DNA of 33,638 bases, taken from Oceanospirillaceae bacterium (GTDB lineage: Bacteria; Pseudomonadota; Gammaproteobacteria; Pseudomonadales; Balneatricaceae). The stretch lies in NCBI GenBank assembly GCA_003523085.1, contig DPHD01000015.1, forward strand, positions 481 to 34,118, written 5' to 3'. Shown one piece after another: positions 15,708-22,384 of the stretch (position 1 is its first letter; each line of letters begins with the position of its first letter). Made by a program: the position numbers and the translations under genes. Under the pieces are notes generated by a model, which worked only from the letters and a program-made list of their open reading frames with translations, searched no databases and was not told the origin of the DNA.

Positions 15708-16115
15708 TTACTCCGGCCCCTCTTCAAACTGGATGACTCCTTCAGGGATAACCTCCCAGTTTGCCTTTGAGCCAACATATATATGCTGGCCGATCTCTAT
15801 GTCAGGAGAGCCATTTACGCACCCTAATGTGACCTGCATAACTTGACCATTAAAAATAGTGCAGATGGTTGACCCGCACATTTTGCAAAACTGTAAGCCA
15901 TAACCATGCTGGCCAACATATGATGATAAGAGTGATTCTCCAGATAGCCACGTAAATTCGGATGGTTCAACAAAAGCAGCTGCAGAAGCTTGCGAGCTGA
16001 AGGCTTTACGACAACGCGAACAATGACAGGATTTAGCATCGCGAAGCTTGCCATCAACTTGATATTTTATCTCTCCGCAAAAACACTCGCCGGTAATGGG
16101 CACAATTCTCTCCAT
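15708..16115 (-). CDS. GFA / CENP-V-like zinc-binding protein (cassette gene)
   Basis: This 135-residue GFA-domain protein (glutathione-dependent formaldehyde-activating enzyme fold) has zinc-ligand motifs ECFCGEIKY near the N-terminus, SCHCSRCRK, and LQFCKMCGSTI, followed by the TLGCVNG strand. Most members are of unknown activity. The ATG at 16115 is preferred: GEC-x-CG normally lies close to the N-terminus, and a longer frame (to 16175) would run through the recombination core site. The core site GTTAAGC ends only 3 bases before this ATG and no ribosome binding site is visible, as in some first cassettes. Confidence 0.85.
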   Translation of the reverse strand: MERIVPITGECFCGEIKYQVDGKLRDAKSCHCSRCRKAFSSQASAAAFVEPSEFTWLSGESLLSSYVGQHGYGLQFCKMCGSTICTIFNGQVMQVTLGCVNGSPDIEIGQHIYVGSKANWEVIPEGVIQFEEGPE

Positions 16116-16118
16116 GGT

Positions 16119-16214
16119 GCTTAACAGTCCATTTATGAGGCCGATGGCCTCATAGTAATTATTAGAGAGCGGCACTCTTAACTATAGTTAGCTAAACCGT
16201 TCGCTCCCAACACT
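16119..16214 (-). other. Core site and hairpin, candidate attI or outer attC remnant
   Basis: On the minus strand GTTAAGC (16125-16119, perfect GTTRRRY) precedes the first cassette gene. Just upstream is a perfect 9-bp hairpin (TATGAGGCC / GGCCTCATA, 16134-16154). No partner arm typical of attC is evident, so this may be the attI of a former integron or a degraded attC. Confidence 0.4.
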
Positions 16215-16220
16215 TTGAAA

Positions 16221-16249
16221 AGTATAGATGTATATTTTTTGAATTTCCA
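16221..16249 (-). promoter_or_regulatory. Promoter pointing into the cassette array (Pc-like)
   Basis: On the minus strand TGGAAA (16249-16244), a 17-bp spacer and TATACT (16226-16221) make a reasonable sigma-70 promoter. Transcription would start near 16214 and cross the core site into the GFA gene, which is where a Pc promoter belongs. Confidence 0.5.
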
Positions 16250-16303
16250 TCACGGTTACAAAAAAGGGTGTGGACCGCTCTTTAATTCTAAAAGCGGGCT
16301 ATG

Positions 16304-16319
16304 CTGTATATTCACACAG
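16304..16319 (+). promoter_or_regulatory. LexA-type SOS box without an adjacent target gene
   Basis: CTGTATATTCACACAG matches CTGT-N8-ACAG, with an AT-rich left half as in strong LexA boxes. It lies 18 bases beyond the end of the DUF924 gene, and no gene starts next to it on either strand. Integron integrase promoters commonly carry such a box. Confidence 0.45.
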
Positions 16320-16336
16320 GCCAGTTGCCACAAGTC

Positions 16337-16876
16337 TTAAAACGACGACCCTGGACCACTCAAAAACTGCAGCTCTTCTGCAGTTGAGGTTCTGCCTAAC
16401 AATTTATTACGATGAGGGTAACGACCAAATTGATCGATGATAACTTTGTGCTTAAGCTCAAATTCGTAGTTGTTTTCTAGCCCTGGTTGATTAAACAGCT
16501 GCTCGGCTTGTTGGTGTATTAGAGCCGACTCGCTGTGCATAAACGGCATGTACAAAAAGGACTTCTGTTGCGGCACCATGTCTAAGTCGTGCCCTGCAGT
16601 TATAGCCGTTTGAGCCAAGGTAAGCGCTTGGGCATCGTATGCGAAGGCCTGGGCAGAAGCTCTAAATAAATTACGTGAAAACTGATCCAGCACAATGATT
16701 TCGGCTAACCGCCCTAATGGTTTGTGGCGCCAACTGGCCAACTCCCCTGCACTTGCGCACAGGTGAATGTAGCAAAACCGGCGCTTGAGCATTTTGTCGA
16801 ACGCTACGTCCTTAATAAACCAATTCCGTGGCGGAATTTCCGTGTACCAAAACTGCAATATATCGTTGTATGTCAT
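16337..16876 (-). CDS. DUF924 family protein
   Basis: This 179-residue alpha-helical protein of the DUF924 family has characteristic stretches: ILQFWYTEIPPRNWF at the N-terminus, LGRLAEIIVLDQFSRNLFR (about 54-72), FLYMPFMHSES (about 107-117), and DQFGRYPHRNKLLGRTSTAEELQFL near the end. Biochemical function is unknown, although the fold resembles TPR-like helical repeats. The end is intact despite lying next to the cassette region. GAGGGA precedes the ATG. It is the third gene of an XRE regulator/PhnD-like/DUF924 operon, 14 bases after the second. Confidence 0.85.
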   Translation of the reverse strand: MTYNDILQFWYTEIPPRNWFIKDVAFDKMLKRRFCYIHLCASAGELASWRHKPLGRLAEIIVLDQFSRNLFRASAQAFAYDAQALTLAQTAITAGHDLDMVPQQKSFLYMPFMHSESALIHQQAEQLFNQPGLENNYEFELKHKVIIDQFGRYPHRNKLLGRTSTAEELQFLSGPGSSF

Positions 16877-16890
16877 ATAAAGTCCCTCTA

Positions 16891-17709
16891 TTAAACTAAC
16901 TGGGTGTAACCTAATGCATTAGCCTGGTCGGCTTGATTGATAATTTCTTGGTACGGATATGGCCCCGTAATTACCTCAACTGGCCCCATTAACAACTGCT
17001 GCCGTATTGATTTTAGGGTTGGGTCTAATGCCGCTGCCGCAAGGCCGTTTCTAAGTTTGCCCAGTGTCGCTGGTGACGTAGCCAAACTGGTAATATAAGG
17101 TAACCCGGGTGTACTTTGTGTGTGGGTTAAAACACGTAAGTTGGCTACCGTGGCTGGTGCATGGATTTGCAATAAGCCATAAGTCACACAATCAACAGCG
17201 CATACATCGGCCTCGCCGCTTGCCACTAATGCCATGCTCTGCCGGTGTGACCCTGAGTGAACCACCTCAGAAAAAAACCGTTTATTGCCAGACAGTGGTG
17301 CAATAAATCGTCTTAGAGCATGATAACCAGACTGCGAATCCACGCTGTTGACTGCTAATATTGCGCCTTTAAGTTGACTCATATGGTTTGCGGTATTGGT
17401 TTTATGAACCAAGACTAAGCTGCAGTAGTTAGGGCCTTTGGTGTAGGCGGTTTGGTAGCTTTGGGTGGCTACGTATTGAACCTGATTTTGTAAATCGTGA
17501 GTCAGCGGATAACCACAGGTTTGGCTCAATAGTAAGTCGGGGTTACGCCAGTGAGCATAATAATCGTTGGGGTCAACCAACAATATAGGCAGGTCGCCAT
17601 GGTTTAAGCCTTGCTCCACAAGATGTTGGCGTAGGCCCTGCCACCATGCACTAACCATCGGTTCCAGCTCAGGCATCTGGTACATTGGATATGCACAAAT
17701 TAGCGCCAC
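16891..17709 (-). CDS. PhnD-like substrate-binding domain protein without signal peptide
   Basis: This 272-residue protein resembles PhnD-type (phosphate/phosphonate) binding proteins: YCSLVLVHKTN, LKGAILAVNSVDSQSGYHALRRF, FFSEVVHSGSHRQSMALVASGEADVCAVDCVTYGLL and TPGLPYITS follow the periplasmic-binding fold. No signal peptide or lipobox is present and no ABC permease or ATPase genes are nearby, so it may act in the cytoplasm as a ligand sensor. The start is a GTG at 17709 with GGGAG upstream, 3 bases after the regulator's stop. The ligand is unknown. Confidence 0.78.
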   Translation of the reverse strand: MALICAYPMYQMPELEPMVSAWWQGLRQHLVEQGLNHGDLPILLVDPNDYYAHWRNPDLLLSQTCGYPLTHDLQNQVQYVATQSYQTAYTKGPNYCSLVLVHKTNTANHMSQLKGAILAVNSVDSQSGYHALRRFIAPLSGNKRFFSEVVHSGSHRQSMALVASGEADVCAVDCVTYGLLQIHAPATVANLRVLTHTQSTPGLPYITSLATSPATLGKLRNGLAAAALDPTLKSIRQQLLMGPVEVITGPYPYQEIINQADQANALGYTQLV

Positions 17710-17712
17710 GGC

Positions 17713-18573
17713 CTATTCTCCCATCTCGTTCAGCAACTGATGTATCCAACCTTCCAACTCATGAGACTGGACCTCGGCCGCCCGAATTAGCCCATCAAAA
17801 TGGCCTGTTAGGGTTTGCACATGGTCCGATGTATTAAACACAAAATACATATGCCCTAGGTATACAGCGCAGCGCTTAGTACCAAAAATAGTGTAAGGCG
17901 ACGCATAGTTTCGATTTTCATTAAATAAATATAGTCGCAATTTTGGATAAAGCTCATCGATTACCTGAGCGAACCACTCTAATTGAGCACGTCGATCAGT
18001 AAGACTCAGGGATCGCCACATGCCTTCACCATTAGCAAAGCCAGCCAAACGCTGGACCGACATACATATTTCCAAGTCGCTACCAGGCTGCAAAGCGGCT
18101 TGATAGCGCTCTTTGGTGGTTTCCATCACCTGCTCTAGGCTGACATCTTCAAACTGACCATACTCACAGGCCAATACAGCTTGGGTTTTAATCAAGTCTG
18201 GTAAATTAGCCGGCACATAACGAACTTTGCTACCCAGCGCCTCTTTGTGCCAAAGCCTTAGGCTACCATCGGAAGGCAGCGGCAAGCTGGGTGTGAGTTG
18301 CAATGATTGGCTTAATATTTCTGCGCCAGAGCGCGCCTCGCTGGTTAACCCAAGCAGCCAATCCACACTAATCTGTAGTTTGGATGCAATTGCCATGAGG
18401 GTATCTACTCTGGGTAAGCGGTCGTTATCGGTGGCTAACAATTGAGATAAGGTGGATCGGTCCACGCCTATGGCCTGAGCCAGACTTGAGCGTTTGATAT
18501 TTCTGTTGGTCATGGCTTGTAAAAGCCTACTGCGAAATATTTCTACACGGAATACCCTTTCTTGGCTGTTCAT
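17713..18573 (-). CDS. XRE-family transcriptional regulator
   Basis: This 286-residue protein has an N-terminal helix-turn-helix (about 14-75: RLLQAMTNRNIKRSSLAQAIGVDRSTLSQLLATDN and LMAIASKLQISVDWLLGLT). A C-terminal part of about 200 residues that I do not recognise includes LEWFAQVIDELYPKLRLYLFNENRNYASPYTIFGTKRCAVYLG. That part may bind a ligand or a partner such as the PhnD-like protein encoded 3 bases downstream. Two related palindromes just upstream of its start suggest autoregulation and possible control of the divergent desaturase. Confidence 0.85.
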   Translation of the reverse strand: MNSQERVFRVEIFRSRLLQAMTNRNIKRSSLAQAIGVDRSTLSQLLATDNDRLPRVDTLMAIASKLQISVDWLLGLTSEARSGAEILSQSLQLTPSLPLPSDGSLRLWHKEALGSKVRYVPANLPDLIKTQAVLACEYGQFEDVSLEQVMETTKERYQAALQPGSDLEICMSVQRLAGFANGEGMWRSLSLTDRRAQLEWFAQVIDELYPKLRLYLFNENRNYASPYTIFGTKRCAVYLGHMYFVFNTSDHVQTLTGHFDGLIRAAEVQSHELEGWIHQLLNEMGE

Positions 18574-18584
18574 CAGTTACCTCA

Positions 18585-18629
18585 ATTACCTGTAATATGT
18601 TCACCTAAACTACAAATGATGTAATTACA
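18585..18629. promoter_or_regulatory. Two related palindromes upstream of the XRE regulator
   Basis: ATTAC-CT-GTAAT (18585-18596) and TGTAATTACA (18620-18629) share ATTAC/GTAAT half-sites about 35 bases apart, in the gap between the divergent XRE and desaturase genes. They are good candidates for operators of the XRE protein. Confidence 0.5.
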
Positions 18630-18728
18630 CAACAATATGGTGAGAATGCGTAATAAGTGTCTATTGTCACAATGTAACCGCTAGGCTATCTTGCAAGCCT
18701 TCAACAATCAAGCCTAAGCCCCATAGCC

Positions 18729-19652
18729 ATGCAGCACAGCTCAGACCCAAAATTGAATCCACTATGGCAGCGTCATCACTGGCCCACTTGGGCATTAGTG
18801 GTCGGCGTTTATGGTTCTTGGGTTGTGTTAATGATTTACGCCAGCTTACTGTCTTGGTGGTTGGTGTCGCCCCTTTGCGCGCTTCTGTTGTGCCTACATG
18901 GTAGCATCCAACACGAACTCATACATGGTCACCCGAGCCCATGGAAGCGCCTCAACGAAGCCCTAGGCTGGCCGCCACTAAGCCTTTGGATCCCCTACTT
19001 CCAATACCGTGATCACCACCGCCTACACCACCAAACGAGTGTCTTAACCCAACCCGGCTTAGACCCAGAAAGCTATTACCATTGGCCCAGCAATTGGCAT
19101 TCCATGGGGCGTTTAGTGCAGGCATTATGGCGGATTAACCACACCTTTATCGGTCGCATGATCATTGGACCATGGTTGGTGATGGGGCTTTTTTTACACA
19201 GTGAAGTAAAACAGCTAGCCAAAGGCAAGGTTTACGATTGGAAAAACTGGGGGCTACACCTTGTTTTAGTGACCGCAATGATGATCTGGCTCCACAGCCA
19301 AGGGGTACTGTGGTGGCAATACCTAGTGTACTGTGTATGGCCTGGATTAAGCCTTACCTTAGCCAGATCTTATGCCGAGCACCGACCCGGCAACAATAAC
19401 CATGAACGTTGCGCTATTGTTGAGGGTTCTTGGTTTACCCGACTATTATTTATGAATGTTAACATCCATCAGGTGCACCACGAGTTCCCTCAGATGCCTT
19501 GGTTTATGGTGTATCCACATTGGCAACAACATCGCCAAGCCATCCTGCAACGTAATGGGGGTTATTATTACAGAGGTTATTGGAGTCTTATAAAACAAAC
19601 CCTGTGGCGCCAAAAAGACAGTCCAATCTACCCAAAAAGGCAACATGATTAA
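18729..19652 (+). CDS. Membrane-bound fatty acid desaturase/hydroxylase family protein
   Basis: This 307-residue integral membrane di-iron enzyme has four or more hydrophobic segments and the histidine boxes HELIHGH (about 63-69), DHHRLHH (about 96-102) and HQVHHEFP (about 239-246). An extra ARSYAEHRPG motif before the third box is typical of the beta-carotene ketolase/alkane hydroxylase-like branch. The substrate could be an acyl chain or another lipid. It is divergent from the XRE operon, with the palindromes in the shared 155-bp gap. No partner reductase is visible. Confidence 0.85.
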   Translation: MQHSSDPKLNPLWQRHHWPTWALVVGVYGSWVVLMIYASLLSWWLVSPLCALLLCLHGSIQHELIHGHPSPWKRLNEALGWPPLSLWIPYFQYRDHHRLHHQTSVLTQPGLDPESYYHWPSNWHSMGRLVQALWRINHTFIGRMIIGPWLVMGLFLHSEVKQLAKGKVYDWKNWGLHLVLVTAMMIWLHSQGVLWWQYLVYCVWPGLSLTLARSYAEHRPGNNNHERCAIVEGSWFTRLLFMNVNIHQVHHEFPQMPWFMVYPHWQQHRQAILQRNGGYYYRGYWSLIKQTLWRQKDSPIYPKRQHD

Positions 19653-19733
19653 TGCGCAACAACACCAGAGCAAGATGCTAGTTTTGACGCCCATAAAGAG
19701 CAGTTACGCCATACTCAGATCAACCTGGGTGGT

Positions 19734-20225
19734 TTATTTGTTTGGCAACCACGATCTAATAGTCCCATGGTGCTGTGACCATGCATTCCATGCCTCTTGC
19801 GCCCATTCTCGCACGGCGGCTTTATGCCCCTGTACAGTTTGTTCCCTTACTACATCAGCTGTAGTGATCGACCCTAATGTCTTAGGGGGCTTAAGAAAAT
19901 AAAACGAAGTCTTATTTTTACCGGCTGCGAGCATGGCATCATTGGCATTTTCGGGTGTCAGTCCGTGCTCTAAAAACAAACACAGCCTGATCAAATGTAC
20001 ACCCACCGATTGGATGCTTTGGCGATCATTTGAACCCGGGTGCTGTATGGCATAGGCATCTACGGTTAGCCGATGCACCTCAAAAAAAGTTCTATCGCTG
20101 TATTCACGGGCTAAAATTTCGCCATAAGTTGCCCAACAACCGGGGGTCGAATTCATGTAGCGGTGCACAGGACCGTCGATATCTGGAAATACCCCTGCGC
20201 AACTAAAGCATTCACATTTATTCAT
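19734..20225 (-). CDS. DUF5946 family protein
   Basis: This 163-residue protein has an N-terminal CxxC (CECFSC, then a conserved G), the stretch DGPVHRYMNSTPGCWATYGEILAREYSD (about 17-44) and VHRLTVDAYAIQHPG (50-64), all typical of DUF5946. Histidines and cysteines suggest a metal site, but the function is unknown. The ATG at 20225 was chosen because AGGTGG lies 5 bases upstream; the open frame extends much further but over non-homologous, promoter-containing sequence. No operon partner is seen. Confidence 0.82.
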   Translation of the reverse strand: MNKCECFSCAGVFPDIDGPVHRYMNSTPGCWATYGEILAREYSDRTFFEVHRLTVDAYAIQHPGSNDRQSIQSVGVHLIRLCLFLEHGLTPENANDAMLAAGKNKTSFYFLKPPKTLGSITTADVVREQTVQGHKAAVREWAQEAWNAWSQHHGTIRSWLPNK

Positions 20226-20293
20226 AGTCCACCTGTAACCGCCTAACCGTCTTTTAAAATGGTCAGTAGCCAATAAAAGTATGTATACAATGG

Positions 20294-20316
20294 CAACTTT
20301 ATCATAACGAAAGTTG
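20294..20316. promoter_or_regulatory. Inverted repeat upstream of azlC
   Basis: CAACTTT and AAAGTTG are 7-bp perfect arms 9 bases apart, just before the azlC promoter and in the divergent gap with the DUF5946 gene. It is a possible operator for an unknown regulator. Confidence 0.3.
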
Positions 20317-20325
20317 GCGAAACAA

Positions 20326-20353
20326 TTGCTCCTTGTATCAGTGCTAGTATAAT
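20326..20353 (+). promoter_or_regulatory. Sigma-70 promoter of azlC
   Basis: TTGCTC (20326-20331), a 16-bp spacer and a consensus TATAAT (20348-20353) lie 32 bases before the azlC start codon. Confidence 0.6.
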
Positions 20354-20385
20354 AGCTGCTTAGATTTTCCCACTCGGCCTTCGCC

Positions 20386-21132
20386 ATGTCCGCCAGCAAG
20401 TCCACAGAATTTATTAACGGTGCTAAAGCCACCATCCCTTTGATCATTGGCGCTATTCCTTTTGGCATTATTTTTGGCACTTTGGCAGAACCCAGCGGCC
20501 TGTCTATCTTCGGTGCTATGGCCATGTCATTATTTGTATTTGCAGGCTCATCTCAGTTTATTGCCGTGGGATTATTAGCCGCAGGCGTAGGGCCGGTGCT
20601 GATCGTGGCCACCACCTTTGTCGTCAACTTACGCCACTTGCTCTACGCCACAGCCTTAGTGGACAAGGTGAGTCATTTATCTCAAGCATGGCGCGCCATA
20701 TTAGCTTTTGGCTTAACCGACGAATCTTTTGCAGCCGTTAACAGTCGCTACTTAGGCCGTTCAGACACAAACCATGCCCATTGGTTCTTTTTAGGCTCCG
20801 TAGTGGCCATGTATAGCAACTGGCAGCTGTGTACTTGGTTGGGTATTGGGCTGGGTGAACTATTTCCTGACATGACTCAGTGGGGCTTAGATTTTGCCAT
20901 GTCGGTGACCTTTTTAGGCATGGTCATCCCCTACTTACGCAACCAACCCATGTGGTTGGCGGTGATTAGTGCGGCGGCGTTTGCACTAGTGCTACGGGAC
21001 TTGCCACACCAGTTAGGTTTGGTGATCGCCGCCTTATCTGGCATTTGCATCGGCTACGCCAGCCAACAGATCGACATCCGCATGCGCATCGCCAAGGCAA
21101 AGGCAGCCGCCAACCAGGAGCAGAGCCTATGA
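20386..21132 (+). CDS. azlC: AzlC family branched-chain amino acid exporter, large subunit
   Basis: This 248-residue membrane protein has AzlC family features: GAKATIPLIIGAIPFGIIFGTLA at the start, MSLFVFAGSSQFIAVGLLAAG (about 46-66), VVNLRHLLYATAL (about 79-91) and FGLTDESFAAV (about 107-117). Together with the small AzlD subunit it forms an amino-acid exporter (branched-chain in E. coli YgaZH and B. subtilis AzlCD). The stop overlaps azlD as ATGA, so the subunits are translated together. No Lrp-type regulator is adjacent. Confidence 0.93.
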   Translation: MSASKSTEFINGAKATIPLIIGAIPFGIIFGTLAEPSGLSIFGAMAMSLFVFAGSSQFIAVGLLAAGVGPVLIVATTFVVNLRHLLYATALVDKVSHLSQAWRAILAFGLTDESFAAVNSRYLGRSDTNHAHWFFLGSVVAMYSNWQLCTWLGIGLGELFPDMTQWGLDFAMSVTFLGMVIPYLRNQPMWLAVISAAAFALVLRDLPHQLGLVIAALSGICIGYASQQIDIRMRIAKAKAAANQEQSL

Positions 21133-21446
21133 ACGAAACCTTAATGATCGCAGGCATGGCGCTGGTCACCTTCCCCGTGCGCTATATTATGTTTGCCCTA
21201 GCGGGCCGTATTCGCTTCCCTCTATGGCTCAATCAATCGCTCACCTTTGTGCCGCCGGTGGTATTAACCGCAATTATTGCGCCGTTAATTTTAATGCCTA
21301 ATGGCCAACTTGATATAAGTTTTGCCAACCCCTACTTTTGGGCCGCTTTGGTGGCTGGAGTGATTGGTTTTTGGCGTCAGCATTTGCTCACCACCATTGT
21401 GGTGGGCATGGTCAGCTTTGTTATTTTTAAATGGATGATGAGTTAA
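21129..21446 (+). CDS. azlD: AzlD family branched-chain amino acid exporter, small subunit
   Basis: This 105-residue protein has about three hydrophobic helices and the AzlD pattern FPVRYIMFALAGRIRFPLWLNQSLTFVPPVVLTAIIAPLIL. The start at 21129 (overlapping the azlC stop) is preferred to upstream frames inside azlC. Its TAA overlaps the ATG of the next gene, a 2-hydroxyacid dehydrogenase, giving a three-gene coupled operon. That coupling to a keto-acid reductase may link export with amino-acid or keto-acid overflow, as an inference. Confidence 0.9.
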   Translation: MNETLMIAGMALVTFPVRYIMFALAGRIRFPLWLNQSLTFVPPVVLTAIIAPLILMPNGQLDISFANPYFWAALVAGVIGFWRQHLLTTIVVGMVSFVIFKWMMS

Positions 21447-22381
21447 TGAACCCCTGTGCATTGTTTACTGGCAGTGAATCAAACCACCTTTGGCTGGCAG
21501 AGTTCGAACGGCAATTTCCACACCTTAAAGTGCAAGATTGGCAAAACGTGGTTGATACACAAGCGGTTGAATACGGCATTGTTTGGCAACCTAGCGAGGC
21601 TTTTTTTCAACGTTTCCCTAATCTAAAGGCGGTGTTTAATTTAGGTGCCGGCGTTGATGCCATACTCAGTAACCCCGCAGTGCCCGAGCAGGTACAAATT
21701 ATTCGTATTGAAGACGGCGGCATGGCGCAGCAGATTAACGAGTATTTTAGTTACTTTTTGTTGCATTACTACCGCGACATGGACCTTTACCAGCAACAAC
21801 AGCAGCAGCACAGCCATTGGCAGGTTCACGCGGTTAAGTCCCCTAAACAATTTCGAGTGGGTATCTTAGGCTTAGGCCAGCTCGGCAGCCAACTGGCAAC
21901 CCATTTAAAAGCTTATGGTTTTGACATTGCCGGCTGGAGCCGCAGTAACAAACAGCTCCAAGGCGTGACCACCTATAGCGGCGATGAGCAGTTGCAGGCG
22001 TTCCTCCAACGTACCGATGCCCTATGTTGCTTATTACCCCTAACACCGGCAACTGAGGGTATTTTAAATCATCACAACCTAAGCCAACTACCCAAAGGTG
22101 CAGTGGTCATCAACGGCGCCCGTGGCGGGCACCTAGTGGCCCAAGACCTCATTAATTTATTGGATTCAACCCACTTACGTGGCGCCGTGCTGGATGCGTT
22201 TGAACAAGAACCGTTAGATCCACAACATGTTTTTTGGCAACATCCAAATATCTTATTAACACCCCATTGTGCCGCTCAGTCTGAACATCAGGTCTGTGTG
22301 CAACAAATTGGTAACAAGCTTAAGGCCATATCATCAAATCAACCGATTACCGGTCTCATCAACCGCACCACAGGCTACTAA
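21446..22381 (+). CDS. D-2-hydroxyacid dehydrogenase, GhrA-like glyoxylate/hydroxypyruvate reductase
   Basis: This 311-residue NAD(P)-dependent reductase has the nucleotide-binding GILGLGQLGSQLA (about 140-152), INGARGGHLV with the catalytic Arg, DAFEQEPL with Glu and TPHCAAQS with the catalytic His. The arrangement fits the GhrA branch that reduces glyoxylate and hydroxypyruvate. The window's ureide operon produces glyoxylate, so this enzyme could use it, though the two are 10 kb apart and not co-transcribed. A run of six glutamines encoded by CAA/CAG repeats (about 21791-21808) is unusual for the family. The start is coupled to azlD. Confidence 0.88.
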   Translation: MNPCALFTGSESNHLWLAEFERQFPHLKVQDWQNVVDTQAVEYGIVWQPSEAFFQRFPNLKAVFNLGAGVDAILSNPAVPEQVQIIRIEDGGMAQQINEYFSYFLLHYYRDMDLYQQQQQQHSHWQVHAVKSPKQFRVGILGLGQLGSQLATHLKAYGFDIAGWSRSNKQLQGVTTYSGDEQLQAFLQRTDALCCLLPLTPATEGILNHHNLSQLPKGAVVINGARGGHLVAQDLINLLDSTHLRGAVLDAFEQEPLDPQHVFWQHPNILLTPHCAAQSEHQVCVQQIGNKLKAISSNQPITGLINRTTGY

Positions 22382-22384
22382 ACC

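Noticed and set aside
13462..16336. Prophage or transposon as explanation of the small-gene cluster
   Set aside because: No transposase, integrase, phage gene, terminal repeat or tRNA attachment site is seen; the repeated TAAC...GTTA sites fit cassettes better.
20226..20525. N-terminal extension of the DUF5946 protein
   Set aside because: It would run antisense through the azlC promoter and start codon; family homology begins at the CxxC motif right after the ATG at 20225.
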